Part shown: positions 33,985-43,290 of the stretch, piece after piece | How positions within the stretch are numbered: position 1 is the first letter of the stretch | Layout of the letters: every line of letters starts with the position of its first letter | NCBI RefSeq assembly: GCF_014192415.1 | Contig: NZ_JACHXY010000001.1 | Coordinates: forward strand, 744,001 to 808,000 | Reading direction: 5' to 3' | DNA from: Microbacterium proteolyticum | GTDB lineage: Bacteria > Actinomycetota > Actinomycetes > Actinomycetales > Microbacteriaceae | DNA: 64,000 nt | The notes under the pieces: model-generated | What the model was told of the DNA's origin: nothing | Database searches by the model: none | The model's input: only the letters and a program-made list of their open reading frames with translations | Translations under genes and position numbers: made by a program

Positions 33985-34677
33985 TCAACCCAGACCACCG
34001 CCGCGGGACGCCGTGACCTCCGCGGTGATCAGGATCGGCAGGTGGTCGCTGAGGCCCTGCGGCAGGGTCGTGATGTGCGCGATGTCGAACCCGACCGAGG
34101 TCGCGAAGTCGTAGTGTCCGCGGAAGAACCGGTAGCGGGTGTAGGTGCGCGCATCGCTCAGGGTCAATTCGTACCCCTGGTCACGGACCTTCTGGCCCAG
34201 GTTCTCCTTGAAGACCGGGTAGTTGTAGTCCCCCACCATCAGTGCGGGAAGGCCGGGCCCGAGGTTCTGGAGTTCGGTGAGCGCCGTGCGGATCTGGTGT
34301 CGCCGTAGCGAGTTCAGGGCCGTCAGGGGCGCCGCGTGGAAGGAGGCGACGATCACATCGCGCCCCGTGTCGATGTCTCGCAGCCGAACCCCCAGCATCC
34401 GTTCTTCCGCGGGCTTCAGCACATAGTCGTGCAGGGACTTCTTCAACGAGATCGCCCGCACCTCCTCGGCGCGGAACGTGTTCTCCCGGTAGTACACGGC
34501 GAGACCGAGCCGGTTGCGTTGGGTCGCCTCAGCGAGGCGCAACCCTCCGACCTGTTCGGGGATGTCGTTCGTGTCGCACTCCTGCAGGCACAGCACGTCG
34601 ACCCCGTGCGTCTCGAGGAGCGCGGTCAGCTCTCCGGCGGCGCGGTGCTTGTTGAGGTTGTAGGAAATGACCTTCAT
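33985..34677 (-). CDS. Endonuclease/exonuclease/phosphatase-family protein
   Basis: 230 aa from the ATG at 34677. The EEP fold signatures are in order: MKVISYNLNKHR (metal-binding Asn), VLCLQECD (catalytic Glu), VIVASFHAAP, MVGDYNYP (Asp and Asn) and SDHLPILI (the C-terminal Asp-His). The family cleaves phosphodiester or phosphate-ester bonds in DNA, RNA or lipids; no substrate can be assigned. There is no signal peptide. It is transcribed away from truA, 67 nt downstream of it. Confidence 0.85.
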   Translation of the reverse strand: MKVISYNLNKHRAAGELTALLETHGVDVLCLQECDTNDIPEQVGGLRLAEATQRNRLGLAVYYRENTFRAEEVRAISLKKSLHDYVLKPAEERMLGVRLRDIDTGRDVIVASFHAAPLTALNSLRRHQIRTALTELQNLGPGLPALMVGDYNYPVFKENLGQKVRDQGYELTLSDARTYTRYRFFRGHYDFATSVGFDIAHITTLPQGLSDHLPILITAEVTASRGGGLG

Positions 34678-34744
34678 GGCGATGTCAGCATACGTCCGGC
34701 CGCGCGGTGCCTCCCGAGGGGTTGCATCGACGGGCGGAGGGGAA

Positions 34745-35602
34745 TCAAGATGCCGGGTCCTCGGCATCCCGTCTGTTGCGTGTCTGTTCGGCGCGCGCCG
34801 CCAGCAGATCGTCCGCCGGGTAGCCGACCTCTGCGAGCACGAGCCCCCGCGCGGCCAGTACCTTCGTCTCGGGGATGCGCATGCGCGCGTCGCGGATGGC
34901 CACGACGTCGTCGACCTCGATACGCCCCTCCCCCACGGCGACGCACGCCCCTACGAGGGCACGCACCATGCTGTGACAGAACGCGTCGGCCCGGACGTTC
35001 GCCACGAGGACACCGTCGTCACCGCGCCGCCAGTCGTACTCGAGCAGTGTGCGGATGGTCGTCGCCTCTTCGCGCGCCTTGCAGTACGCGGCGAAGTCGT
35101 GCAAGCCGATCAGGCGCGAGGCGGCGGCATCCATCGCTTCCAGGTCGAGGACGCTGCGCAGAGTCGTCGTGCGGAGGCGGTCGAGGGGGTCGTAGCCGGT
35201 GGTCGCATCCGCCAGGCGGTAGGCGTACCGCCGCCACACGGCCGAGAACCGCGCGTCGAATCCGTCGGGGGCGCGCGACGCGCGCAGGACGGAGACGTCG
35301 GGATACTGGCCCAGAACGCCACGCATGCGACCCGCGAGGGCGGCGATGGAATCGGCCTCGTCGTTGTCGCGGCGCCGTCGCGGCAAGCGCCCGATCTGGT
35401 CCTCGTCGAGATCCACGTGCGCGACCTGCCCCGACGCGTGCACGCCGGCATCGGTGCGTCCCGCAACGATCAGCCGCGGGGCGCCGCCGACGATACGGGC
35501 GAGAGCCGCCTCGAGTTCGCCCTGCACCGTGCGCAGCTGCGGTTGCCGCGCCCACCCGCGGAAGTGTGTGCCGTCATAGGCGATGTCGAGGCGGATACGC
35601 AC
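34745..35602 (-). CDS. truA: tRNA pseudouridine synthase A
   Basis: 285 aa. It converts U38-U40 of tRNA anticodon arms to pseudouridine. The catalytic aspartate D51 lies in the conserved GRTDAGVHA motif; RLDIAYDGTHFRGWARQP at the N-terminus and YRLADATTGYDPL / SMVRALVGACVAVG segments are typical. Compared with E. coli TruA it has an insertion after the catalytic motif, as in other actinobacteria, and a charged C-terminal tail. It lies 100 nt beyond rplQ, past a terminator-like hairpin; the rplQ-truA order is standard for the group. Confidence 0.95.
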   Translation of the reverse strand: MRIRLDIAYDGTHFRGWARQPQLRTVQGELEAALARIVGGAPRLIVAGRTDAGVHASGQVAHVDLDEDQIGRLPRRRRDNDEADSIAALAGRMRGVLGQYPDVSVLRASRAPDGFDARFSAVWRRYAYRLADATTGYDPLDRLRTTTLRSVLDLEAMDAAASRLIGLHDFAAYCKAREEATTIRTLLEYDWRRGDDGVLVANVRADAFCHSMVRALVGACVAVGEGRIEVDDVVAIRDARMRIPETKVLAARGLVLAEVGYPADDLLAARAEQTRNRRDAEDPAS

Positions 35603-35651
35603 CCCACCAGCCTACGAGCAGCGGACGGTGGCCGCGGAGCCACCGGGAACG

Positions 35652-35686
35652 ACGATGCCCCCACCCGAATCGGGTGAGGGCATCGT
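35652..35686 (-). terminator. Terminator after rplQ
   Basis: 16-bp stem (ACGATGCCC and CACCCG with CGGGTG and GGGCATCGT, one mismatch) and a small loop, 17 nt after the rplQ stop on the minus strand. It would separate the rpoA-rplQ unit from truA. Confidence 0.65.
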
Positions 35687-35702
35687 ACGCGGTGAGAGAG
35701 AC

Positions 35703-36263
35703 TCAGGCCTTGGCGTCGCTTTCGACGGCGTCCGCGGCGGCGGCCTCTGCGGCCGCTCCCTCTTCGGGCGACTCGGCGCCGGCGTCGGCGGCCTCGTCGG
35801 TGGTGTTCTCCTCGGCGGGGGCCTCGTCGGCGACGGGCTCCTCGGCGGCCGGTGCGGCCGCGGCGGCGGGAGCCGCGGCGGCCTTGTTCGACGCCTTCTT
35901 CGCGACGGGCTCGAGAACGAGCTCGATCACGGCCATGGGGGCGTTGTCGCCCTTACGGTTTCCGACCTTGGTGATGCGGGTGTATCCGCCGTCACGCTCG
36001 GCCACCAGGGGCGCGATCTCGGTGAACAGCGTGTGCACGACGTCCTTGTCGCCGATCACGCCGAGCACGCGACGACGCGCGTGCAGGTCGCCACGCTTCG
36101 CGAAGGTGATGAGGCGCTCGGCGAGCGGACGCAGGCGCTTCGCCTTGGTCTCGGTCGTCTTGATGGACTTGTGCGTGTACAGCGCTGCAGCCAGGTTGGC
36201 GAGAAGCAGACGCTCGTGGGCCGGGCCGCCTCCGAGGCGGGGACCCTTCGTGGGCTTAGGCAT
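35703..36263 (-). CDS. rplQ: 50S ribosomal protein L17 with acidic tail
   Basis: 186 aa. Residues 1-118 are standard L17 ([40 protein letters not shown]). The remaining roughly 65 residues are a low-complexity Ala/Glu/Pro tail ([18 protein letters not shown]...), not present in E. coli L17 (127 aa). Such tails occur in actinobacterial L17 and are probably disordered. It forms a pair with rpoA, 43 nt upstream. Confidence 0.97.
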   Translation of the reverse strand: MPKPTKGPRLGGGPAHERLLLANLAAALYTHKSIKTTETKAKRLRPLAERLITFAKRGDLHARRRVLGVIGDKDVVHTLFTEIAPLVAERDGGYTRITKVGNRKGDNAPMAVIELVLEPVAKKASNKAAAAPAAAAAPAAEEPVADEAPAEENTTDEAADAGAESPEEGAAAEAAAADAVESDAKA

Positions 36264-36306
36264 GTCGTGTTACTCCAGTGAGAGGTTCGGTCGGGTCCGA
36301 CCGGGG

Positions 36307-37296
36307 TCAGACGGTCTCTTCGTCGTAGCCGCTGTAGAACTGAGCGCCGTCGAAGCCGGGCACCGAGTCCTTGAGCGACAGGCCGAGTGAAGTGAGCTTG
36401 TCGCGCACCTCGTCGACCGACTTCTGACCGAAGTTGCGGATGTTCATCAGCTGCGTCTCGGAAAGGGCCACCAGCTCCGAAACGGTGTTGATGCCCTCAC
36501 GCTTGAGGCAGTTGTACGAGCGGACCGAGAGATCGAGGTCCTCGATCGGCATCGACAGCTCGTTCGAAAGGACGGTCTCGACCGGCGCGGGGCCGATCTC
36601 GATGCCCTCGGCCTCGACGTTCAGCTCGCGGGCGAGACCGAACAGCTCGGTGAGGGTGCGTCCGGCCGAGGCGACGGCGTCGCGCGGGGCGATGGATGCC
36701 TTCGACTCGACGTCGAGGACGAGCTTGTCGAAGTCGGTACGCTCGCCGGCGCGGGTGGCGTCGACGCGGTAGCTGACCTTGAGCACGGGCGAGTAGATCG
36801 AGTCGATCGGGATCTGACCGGCCTCGGCGTACTCGTTGCGGTTCTGCGTCGCCGAGACGTAGCCGCGGCCACGCTCGATGGTGAGCTCGAGCTCGAACTT
36901 CGCGGTGTCGTTGAGCGTCGCGATGACCAACTCGGGGTTGTGCACCTCGACACCCGCGGGAGCGGAGATGTCGGCGGCGGTGACCTCACCGGAGCCGGTC
37001 TTGCGCAGGTACGCCGTGATGGGCTCGTCGCGCTCGCTCGAGACGACCAGCTGCTTGATGTTCAGGATGATCTCGGTGACGTCTTCTTTCACGCCCGGGA
37101 TCGTGCTGAACTCGTGCAGGACGCCGTCGATGCGGATGCTCGTGACGGCCGCGCCGGGGATCGACGACAGGAGGCTGCGACGCAGCGCGTTGCCGATCGT
37201 GTAACCGAAGCCGGGCTCGAGCGGCTCGATGACGAAACGGCTGCGGAACTCCCCGATCTTCTCCTCGGTCAGAGTGGGACGCTGTGCGATGAGCAC
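36307..37296 (-). CDS. rpoA: DNA-directed RNA polymerase subunit alpha
   Basis: 329 aa from a GTG at 37296 (AGGAA 6-7 nt upstream). The N-terminal domain (about 1-230) nucleates polymerase assembly, with [20 protein letters not shown] and [12 protein letters not shown]; the C-terminal domain (about 250-310) binds UP elements and activators and contains [20 protein letters not shown]. The length is normal. Unusually for the cluster, a 188-nt gap and a strong hairpin separate it from rpsK, so it may have its own promoter. Confidence 0.98.
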   Translation of the reverse strand: MLIAQRPTLTEEKIGEFRSRFVIEPLEPGFGYTIGNALRRSLLSSIPGAAVTSIRIDGVLHEFSTIPGVKEDVTEIILNIKQLVVSSERDEPITAYLRKTGSGEVTAADISAPAGVEVHNPELVIATLNDTAKFELELTIERGRGYVSATQNRNEYAEAGQIPIDSIYSPVLKVSYRVDATRAGERTDFDKLVLDVESKASIAPRDAVASAGRTLTELFGLARELNVEAEGIEIGPAPVETVLSNELSMPIEDLDLSVRSYNCLKREGINTVSELVALSETQLMNIRNFGQKSVDEVRDKLTSLGLSLKDSVPGFDGAQFYSGYDEETV

Positions 37297-37443
37297 TATG
37301 TGTTCCTTTCGATCACGTGCCCGCTATATGACACGTGTAATGGGGTGAGGTGTTGAGTTGTACTCGCGGGATGCCGCGTCACGCGGGCGATGCGCCGAGG
37401 GCGAGCCGTGGCATCCGGAAGTCTGTTTCGCGTGCGAGCGCGG

Positions 37444-37478
37444 CGTTCCCGGGGAGTGACGAACACTCCCCGGGAACG
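37444..37478 (-). terminator. Perfect 15-bp hairpin between rpsK and rpoA
   Basis: CGTTCCCGGGGAGTG and CACTCCCCGGGAACG pair perfectly around a 5-nt ACGAA loop. It starts 6 nt after the rpsK stop on the minus strand and precedes 147 nt of non-coding sequence before rpoA. Either a terminator or an attenuator/processing site. Confidence 0.7.
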
Positions 37479-37484
37479 ATCGCG

Positions 37485-37883
37485 TCAGACGCGGCGACGC
37501 TTGGGCGGACGGCAGCCGTTGTGGGCCTGGGGCGTCACGTCCTGGATGGAGCCGACCTCGAGGCCGGCGGCCGTGAGCGAACGGATCGCGGTCTCACGAC
37601 CCGAACCCGGTCCCTTCACGAAGACGTCGACCTTCTTCACACCGTGCTCCTGCGCCTGGCGAGCGGCCGACTCGGCGGCCATGCCGGCGGCGTACGGCGT
37701 CGACTTGCGCGAGCCCTTGAATCCGACACCGCCGGACGAAGCCCAGCTGATGACGGCACCCGAGGGGTCGGTGATCGAAACGATGGTGTTGTTGAACGTC
37801 GACTTGATGTGGGCCTGGCCCACGGCGATGTTCTTCTTCTCTTTGCGGCGCGGCTTGCGCGCGGCGGACTTGGCCTGTGCCAT
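37485..37883 (-). CDS. rpsK: 30S ribosomal protein S11
   Basis: 132 aa, normal length. S11 sits in the platform of the small subunit. The core is recognised by [40 protein letters not shown] and [11 protein letters not shown], and the end [12 protein letters not shown] is fully typical. The N-terminus is a basic stretch ([16 protein letters not shown]). It is 36 nt downstream of rpsM and the last gene before the strong hairpin that precedes rpoA. Confidence 0.98.
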   Translation of the reverse strand: MAQAKSAARKPRRKEKKNIAVGQAHIKSTFNNTIVSITDPSGAVISWASSGGVGFKGSRKSTPYAAGMAAESAARQAQEHGVKKVDVFVKGPGSGRETAIRSLTAAGLEVGSIQDVTPQAHNGCRPPKRRRV

Positions 37884-37919
37884 GTGCGTTCTCCTGAATC
37901 CTGACGCTCAGCCCGCGGC

Positions 37920-38294
37920 TTAGCGCGCCTTCTTCTTGCCGGCGACGGTGCGCTTGGGACCCTTGCGGGTACGCGCGTTCGTCTTCGTGCGCTGACCGCG
38001 CACCGGGAGGCCGCGACGGTGGCGGATGCCCTCGTAGGAACCGATCTCGACCTTGCGGCGGATGTCGGCGGCGACCTCGCGACGGAGGTCACCCTCCACC
38101 TTGTAGGTGCCTTCGATGTGGTCGCGCAGAGCGACCAACTGGTCGTCGGTGAGATCCTTCACGCGGATGTCGTGATCGATATCCGTTGCCGCGAGGATTT
38201 CGACGGAGCGGGTGCGACCCACGCCGTAGATGTAAGTAAGTGCGATCACCACGCGCTTGTCGCGCGGGATGTCGACGCCGGCGAGACGTGCCAT
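37920..38294 (-). CDS. rpsM: 30S ribosomal protein S13
   Basis: 124 aa. S13 contacts the tRNA and the large subunit at the head. Seen are [34 protein letters not shown] and the [20 protein letters not shown] motif near the basic C-terminus ([14 protein letters not shown]). It lies 169 nt downstream of rpmJ; that gap carries a copy of a dispersed GAGCCTGTCGAAGCG sequence. Confidence 0.98.
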   Translation of the reverse strand: MARLAGVDIPRDKRVVIALTYIYGVGRTRSVEILAATDIDHDIRVKDLTDDQLVALRDHIEGTYKVEGDLRREVAADIRRKVEIGSYEGIRHRRGLPVRGQRTKTNARTRKGPKRTVAGKKKAR

Positions 38295-38463
38295 GCGGCT
38301 CTCCTCAGAGTGTCGTGGAGGTGTGGAGCAGGATCGGTGCTCGGGCCTCCGCCCCGAGGTGTCCCCGTCATGCGATCGCTGAGCCTGTCGAAGCGCCCGG
38401 ACGATGACGGATCTGATCCTGCCGGTGTGTATTCAGTTGAAAGGGGGTCGAACGGCGAAGAAT

Positions 38464-38580
38464 TCAGCCCTGGCGCTGCTTGTGGCGCGGGTTGCTCTTG
38501 CAGATCACCATCACGCGCCCGTGGCGACGGATCACCTTGCAGTGGTCGCAGATGGGCTTGACGGAGGGGTTGACCTTCAT
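38464..38580 (-). CDS. rpmJ: 50S ribosomal protein L36 (zinc-binding form)
   Basis: 38 aa. The sequence begins [20 protein letters not shown] and ends with the [11 protein letters not shown] segment. It has the zinc-ribbon ligands C11, C14, C27 and H33, so it is the C+ form that needs zinc. Located 61 nt after infA, the usual infA-rpmJ-rpsM order. Confidence 0.97.
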   Translation of the reverse strand: MKVNPSVKPICDHCKVIRRHGRVMVICKSNPRHKQRQG

Positions 38581-38641
38581 GATGTTCCTGTTTCGCTGTC
38601 TTCGAACGCGCGGGGTGCGGCTCGTTACTTCTCGGCCGGAC

Positions 38642-38863
38642 TCAGCGGTAGCGATAAACGATACGACCGCGTGTGAGGTCGTACGGGCTCAGTTCGACGA
38701 CGACCCGGTCCTCCGGGATGATGCGGATGTAGTTCTGCCGCATCTTGCCCGAAATGGTGGCGAGCACCTTGTGACCGTTGGTCAGTTCGACACGGAACAT
38801 CGCGTTGGGCAGTGCCTCGGACACCGTGCCCTCGATCTCGATGACACCGTCTTTCTTCGCCAT
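38642..38863 (-). CDS. infA: Translation initiation factor IF-1
   Basis: 73 aa, one OB-fold domain ([55 protein letters not shown]). IF-1 binds the A site during initiation. Its own promoter lies about 100 nt upstream (38,959-38,987), so infA-rpmJ-rpsM-rpsK can be transcribed apart from secY-adk-map. Confidence 0.98.
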   Translation of the reverse strand: MAKKDGVIEIEGTVSEALPNAMFRVELTNGHKVLATISGKMRQNYIRIIPEDRVVVELSPYDLTRGRIVYRYR

Positions 38864-38958
38864 AAACTCGCTCACGCTCAGTTGCAGACCGGCCGGTCTG
38901 CGGTGGATGGGATTCGGTGCTTCGACACGCCAAGAAAGGCGCAACGCACCAAAGATCA

Positions 38959-38987
38959 AGCATACGTGGTATCGCCCACTCCGGCAA
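38959..38987 (-). promoter_or_regulatory. Promoter of the infA unit
   Basis: On the minus strand: TTGCCG (38987-38982), a 17-nt spacer and TATGCT (38964-38959), leaving an infA leader of about 90 nt. An overlapping CCACTCCG/CGGAGTGG inverted repeat (38,977-39,003) follows the dsbA-like stop and may end the upstream transcript. Confidence 0.7.
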
Positions 38988-39003
38988 CTCGCCGGCGGAG
39001 TGG

Positions 39004-39708
39004 TCAGCCGTTGAGGCGGTCGACGATGTCCTTCTGCGGGTCGCCCGTCAGGTCGGTCTGGTTGGACAGGACGGTCCCGTTGACGGCGATGGTCGGCGTG
39101 GCGATCCCGCCGCTCCCGGGCTGCACGGGGGTGTTCTGAGTCATGGCCGTCACGAACCTCGTGTACGTGCCGTCGGAGATGCACGACGTCGCAGCATCCG
39201 ACGCTCCGACCGAGGCGGCGACGGATGCGAGGGTCGCGTCATCCAGACCGGCCGTGTTCTCCGAGGGCTGCTGCGCGTAGAGGGCCTTCACGAACGCGGG
39301 AACATTGGCGGCATCGTCCACGGCGACGCAGTAGGCCGCGGATGCGGAGCGGGTGGAGTACTCGGTGCCCTGGGAGGCGCGGTCCAGGATCGAGATCGGG
39401 TGGATGTTCAACGTGATCTCGTCGCTCGCCACGAGCTGATCGAGCGTGGGCCCATAGGCCTGCTCGAACTGGTTGCAGACCGGGCACATGAAGTCGATGT
39501 ACGTGTCGACGGTCTTGTCTCCGGACCCGACCGCGATCGCACCCGTCTCGGTGTTGACCGCCGACGACTCCGGCAGTGTCCCTGGCGAGGTGGCCTGACT
39601 GTTGGCGAACCAGACGACGCCCGCCACGATCAGAACGACGACGAGCACCGCCGCCGTCACACCGATCGCGAACCAGTTCGTGGACTTTCGCACAGCAGCC
39701 ATCATCAT
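39004..39708 (-). CDS. DsbA-family membrane-anchored thiol oxidoreductase
   Basis: 234 aa from the first of three ATGs at 39708, which is 8 nt after AAGGAG; its ATG overlaps the map stop. One N-terminal transmembrane helix (about 12-33) anchors a thioredoxin-fold domain outside the membrane. The active site is C75-P-V-C78 ([10 protein letters not shown]), and the cis-Pro segment [11 protein letters not shown] is visible. A second Cys pair (C in AAYCVAV and ATSCISD) may form a structural disulfide. It probably introduces or isomerises disulfides in exported proteins. Its position between map and infA is unusual outside this family of bacteria. Confidence 0.85.
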   Translation of the reverse strand: MMMAAVRKSTNWFAIGVTAAVLVVVLIVAGVVWFANSQATSPGTLPESSAVNTETGAIAVGSGDKTVDTYIDFMCPVCNQFEQAYGPTLDQLVASDEITLNIHPISILDRASQGTEYSTRSASAAYCVAVDDAANVPAFVKALYAQQPSENTAGLDDATLASVAASVGASDAATSCISDGTYTRFVTAMTQNTPVQPGSGGIATPTIAVNGTVLSNQTDLTGDPQKDIVDRLNG

Positions 39709-40547
39709 CAGTCGATCTCCTTCGGCACCACGCCGAACGGCGCCAGCTTCTCGGCACCGCCGTCGTGGGCGGTCAGCACCCAAATGCCCCCATCATGCAC
39801 GGCGACGCTATGTTCCCAATGGGAGCCGGCCGTCCCGTCGAGGGTCGACACCGTCCAACCATCGTCTTCGACGAAGGTCTCCTGGTCGCCGATGACGACC
39901 ATGGGTTCGATGGCCACGGCCAGTCCCGGGCGCACCTCGGCGCCGCGATCGGGCACCGCATAGTTGAAGATGCTCGGCGACTCGTGCATCTTTCGGCCGA
40001 TCCCGTGACCGACGTAGTCGCGCAGGATGCCGTATCCCCCATCGGGCGCATGGGCCTCGATGTAGTCCTCGACCGCGGCTCCGACCTCGCCGAGGTGCGA
40101 CGCACGGCTCAGCGCGGCGATGCCCGCCCACAGCGATCCTTCGGTGACCTCGGAGAGACGTCGACGTGGCTCCACGATGTCGTCGGGAGCATCGCCCGGG
40201 ACGATCACGGTGAACGCCGAGTCGCCATTCCATCCGCGCAGCTCGGCGCCCGCGTCGATCGAGAGGATGTCGCCCGCCCGGAGAGGGCGGTCGTTCGGGA
40301 TGCCGTGCACCACCTGCTCGTTGACCGAGGCGCAGATCGTGTGGCGGTAGCCCCGCACCATCTGGAAGTTCGAGACGGCGCCGCGCGAGGTGATGAACGC
40401 GGATGCCGCTGCGTCGAGCTCGAGGGTGGTGACACCCGGAGCGACGAGCGCACGAACCGCGTCCAACGCGTCGGCGGTGATGAGGCCGGGCTCGATCATC
40501 GAGCGCAGCTGGGCCGGCTTCTTGTAAATGGACGAACGAAGACCCAC
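39708..40547 (-). CDS. map: Methionine aminopeptidase, type I
   Basis: 279 aa from a GTG at 40547, 1 nt beyond the adk stop; an upstream ATG at 40577 would overlap adk. It removes the N-terminal Met of nascent proteins. The five metal ligands are present: D98 (LSIDAG), D109 (NGDSAF), H181 (GHGIGRKMHE), E214 (AIEPM) and E245 (WEHSV), and H81 (VVHGIP) is the substrate-contacting His. There is no N-terminal zinc-finger extension. It is part of the secY-adk-map operon, with dsbA-like coupled downstream. Confidence 0.96.
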   Translation of the reverse strand: MGLRSSIYKKPAQLRSMIEPGLITADALDAVRALVAPGVTTLELDAAASAFITSRGAVSNFQMVRGYRHTICASVNEQVVHGIPNDRPLRAGDILSIDAGAELRGWNGDSAFTVIVPGDAPDDIVEPRRRLSEVTEGSLWAGIAALSRASHLGEVGAAVEDYIEAHAPDGGYGILRDYVGHGIGRKMHESPSIFNYAVPDRGAEVRPGLAVAIEPMVVIGDQETFVEDDGWTVSTLDGTAGSHWEHSVAVHDGGIWVLTAHDGGAEKLAPFGVVPKEID

Positions 40548-40548
40548 G

Positions 40549-41145
40549 TCACGCAGCCGGCGACGCGAGGAGACCACGCGCTTCGAGGGCCGCGAAGATG
40601 CGGGCGGTCACCTCGTCGAGACTGCCGACCCCGTCGATCTCGTCGACCACCCCGCGCGTGCCGTACACATCGAGGATGGGGGCCGTCTCGCGCTCGTAGA
40701 TGCCCAGGCGCGTGGCGATCGCCTCCTCGGTGTCGTCGGCGCGCCCCTGCTCGGACGCACGCGCGGTGAGACGCGACAGTGACTCCTCGCGGGGTACGAC
40801 GAGGGCGATGACGGCGTCGAGCGACTCGTCGCGTCCCTCGAGGAACTCGTCGAGGTGCATCACCTGGGCGAGGTTGCGCGGGTAGCCGTCGAGGAGGAAT
40901 CCCTCTGCCGCGTCGGCCTGCGACAGACGGTCGCGAACGACGGCGCTGGTCAGCTCGTCGGGTACGAGGCTCCCGGCGTCGATGATCGCCTTGACCTGCT
41001 GGCCCAGCTCGGTGCCCTGCGCGACGTTGGCGCGGAACACGTCGCCGGTGGAGACCACCGGAATAGCGAGTGCCTCCGCGATGCGGGCGCCCTGCGTTCC
41101 TTTGCCCGACCCCTGCGGGCCCACGATCAGAAGACGCGCGCTCAT
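40549..41145 (-). CDS. adk: Adenylate kinase
   Basis: 198 aa, the short form without the zinc-binding lid insertion. It interconverts AMP + ATP and 2 ADP. The P-loop is GPQGSGKGTQ (residues 9-18), AMP-binding residues lie in STGDVFRANVAQGTELG, and LLDGYPRNLAQ and VVPREESLSRLTARASEQGR-type segments are typical (position 120 on). Its start overlaps the secY stop by 4 nt (ATGA), so the two are co-translated. Confidence 0.97.
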   Translation of the reverse strand: MSARLLIVGPQGSGKGTQGARIAEALAIPVVSTGDVFRANVAQGTELGQQVKAIIDAGSLVPDELTSAVVRDRLSQADAAEGFLLDGYPRNLAQVMHLDEFLEGRDESLDAVIALVVPREESLSRLTARASEQGRADDTEEAIATRLGIYERETAPILDVYGTRGVVDEIDGVGSLDEVTARIFAALEARGLLASPAA

Positions 41146-42464
41146 CGAAGAAGCCCCTCGTAGTGACGCTGCTGAAGCTGCGCGTCGATCTGCTTCACCG
41201 TCTCGAGACCGACGCCGACGATGATCAGGATGGAGGCGCCGCCGAACGGGAAGTTCTGGTTGGCTCCCACCGTCGCGAGTGCCACCAGGGGCAGCAGCGC
41301 GATGAGACCGAGGTAGATCGAGCCGGGCAGGGTGATGCGCGTCAGGACGTAGTCGAGGTACTCGGCGGTCGGACGACCCGCACGGATTCCCGGGATGAAC
41401 CCGCCGTACTTCTTCATGTTGTCGGCGACGTCGACCGGGTTGAACGTGATGGCGACGTAGAAGTACGCGAACCCGATGATGAGGAGGAAGTAGATCAGCA
41501 TGTACAGCGGGTGGTCGCCACGCGTGAGGTACTGCGAGATCCAGGTCACCCACGGCGACGGCTCCTGGCCCGGCTGCGGCTGATTGAACTGCGCGATGAG
41601 GGCCGGGATGTACAGCAGCGACGAGGCGAAGATGACGGGCACGACGCCGGCCATGTTCACCTTGATCGGGATGTAGGTGTTCGTGCCGCCGTACGTGCGA
41701 CGGCCGACCATGCGCTTGGCGTACTGGACGGGGATGCGCCGCTGCGACTGTTCGACGAACACCACGAGCGCGACGATGACGATGCTCACAGCCAAGACGA
41801 GCAGGAAGACCTCGACACCACGCGCGTTCAGGATCGACAGCATGGCACCGGGGAACGTGGCGGCGATCGAGGTGAAGATGAGGATGGACATGCCGTTGCC
41901 CACGCCGCGCTCGGTGACGAGCTCGGCGAACCACATGACCAGGCCGGTGCCGGCGGTCATCGTGATGATCATGAGCAGCTGGGCCCACCAGATGTCATTG
42001 GTCAGCAGCTGCTGGCACTCCGGCACCCCCGCCGAGCCGAAGAGCTGTCCCGAGCGCGCGACGGTGACCAGAGTGGTCGACTGCAGCAGCGCCAGCGCGA
42101 TCGTGAGGTAACGCGTGTACTGCGTGAGCTTCGCCTGACCCGCCTGACCCTCTTTGTAGAGCGTCTCGAAGTGCGGGATGACCACACGCAGCAGCTGCAC
42201 GATGATCGTCGCCGTGATGTACGGCATGACGCCGAGGGCGAAGATCGACAGCTGCAGCAGAGCGCCGCCCGAGAAGAGGTTCACCAGAGACAGCAGACCC
42301 TCGGTACCGCCCGACTGGTTCAGGCACTGCTGAACGTTCGGGAAGTCGACGAAAGGCGTCGGCACGTGGGCACCCAGCCGGTAAATGGCGATGATGCCCA
42401 GCGTGAAGGCGATCTTCCGCCTCAGGTCGGGCGTGCGGAAAACCCGCGCGATGGCGCTGAACAA
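41142..42464 (-). CDS. secY: Preprotein translocase channel subunit SecY
   Basis: 440 aa with ten transmembrane helices. SecY forms the protein-conducting channel with SecE and SecG. Seen are the N-terminal RIAFTLGIIAIYRLG-like helix 1, the plug region, ALGVMPYITATIIVQLL in helix 2, ILIFTSIAATFPG and the large cytoplasmic loop with RRIPVQYAKRMVGRR that contacts SecA and the ribosome. It starts 110 nt downstream of rplO beyond a terminator, so a promoter in that gap is expected. Confidence 0.97.
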   Translation of the reverse strand: MFSAIARVFRTPDLRRKIAFTLGIIAIYRLGAHVPTPFVDFPNVQQCLNQSGGTEGLLSLVNLFSGGALLQLSIFALGVMPYITATIIVQLLRVVIPHFETLYKEGQAGQAKLTQYTRYLTIALALLQSTTLVTVARSGQLFGSAGVPECQQLLTNDIWWAQLLMIITMTAGTGLVMWFAELVTERGVGNGMSILIFTSIAATFPGAMLSILNARGVEVFLLVLAVSIVIVALVVFVEQSQRRIPVQYAKRMVGRRTYGGTNTYIPIKVNMAGVVPVIFASSLLYIPALIAQFNQPQPGQEPSPWVTWISQYLTRGDHPLYMLIYFLLIIGFAYFYVAITFNPVDVADNMKKYGGFIPGIRAGRPTAEYLDYVLTRITLPGSIYLGLIALLPLVALATVGANQNFPFGGASILIIVGVGLETVKQIDAQLQQRHYEGLLR

Positions 42465-42528
42465 GGGAGATTCCTCCAGAACGATCTCGGAGCGCGGCAG
42501 TGCGCACTCCCAATCAGACTAATGCAGA

Positions 42529-42560
42529 AGGGGCCGACGGCCGTAAGGCCGCCGGCCCCT
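42529..42560 (-). terminator. Terminator between rplO and secY
   Basis: 13-bp stem (AGGGGCCGACGGC with GCCGCCGGCCCCT, one mismatch), 6-nt loop, 14 nt after the rplO stop; on the minus strand TTCTG follows. It ends the S10-spc transcript and separates secY-adk-map. Confidence 0.7.
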
Positions 42561-42574
42561 CCCGGGTCGGGTCG

Positions 42575-43105
42575 TCAGTTGACGGTACCGCCGGCGGCGA
42601 CGATCTTCTGCTCGGCGGAGCCGGAGACCTTGTCGACGGAGACGGTCAGTGCGACCGAGATGTCGCCGGTGCCGAGCACCTTGACCTTCTCGTTCTTGCG
42701 CACAGCACCCTTGGCCACGAGGCCGGCGACGGTCACGTCGCCACCCTGCGGGTAGAGCTCGCCGAGCTTGTCCAGGTTCACGACCTGGTACTCGACGCGG
42801 AACGGGTTCTTGAAGCCGCGGAGCTTCGGGGTGCGCATGTGCAGCGGCATCTGCCCACCCTCGAAGCCGACCTTGACCTGGTAACGGGCCTTGGTTCCCT
42901 TGGTACCACGACCGGACGTCTTACCCTTCGAGCCCTCACCGCGACCGACACGGGTCTTGGCGGTGCGGGCGCCCGGGACGGGACGCAGGTGGTGGACCTT
43001 GAGCACGCCGGGGCGCGCCGCGGGGGCTTCCTTCTTGCCGGCCTTGGCGGCCGATGCCTTCTTCGAGGTGTCGACCGTTGCGGTCTCGTCCTTCTTGGCA
43101 GCCAT
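42575..43105 (-). CDS. rplO: 50S ribosomal protein L15
   Basis: 176 aa, longer than E. coli L15 (144) because of an N-terminal Ala/Lys-rich extension of about 30 residues ([20 protein letters not shown]). The core starts at [20 protein letters not shown] and contains [19 protein letters not shown]. Its start shares bases with the rpmD stop (TAATG). Confidence 0.97.
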   Translation of the reverse strand: MAAKKDETATVDTSKKASAAKAGKKEAPAARPGVLKVHHLRPVPGARTAKTRVGRGEGSKGKTSGRGTKGTKARYQVKVGFEGGQMPLHMRTPKLRGFKNPFRVEYQVVNLDKLGELYPQGGDVTVAGLVAKGAVRKNEKVKVLGTGDISVALTVSVDKVSGSAEQKIVAAGGTVN

Positions 43106-43290
43106 TAGTCGATCTCCTCAACCTTGACGAGGTGCGCGACGGTCTTGACGTAGCCGCGCGTCTGCGCGTCGTCGGGACGGACGACCGAGTCGCCGATCCG
43201 CTTCAGACCGAGCGAACGCAGCGTGTCACGCTGGTTCTGCTTCTCGCTCACCTTGGACTTGATCTGCGTGACCTTCAGACGCTCGGCCAT
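43105..43290 (-). CDS. rpmD: 50S ribosomal protein L30
   Basis: 61 aa, the usual bacterial length. Seen are [36 protein letters not shown] and the ending [10 protein letters not shown]. It starts at the last base of rpsE and ends in rplO's start, so three genes are co-translated. Confidence 0.97.
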   Translation of the reverse strand: MAERLKVTQIKSKVSEKQNQRDTLRSLGLKRIGDSVVRPDDAQTRGYVKTVAHLVKVEEID

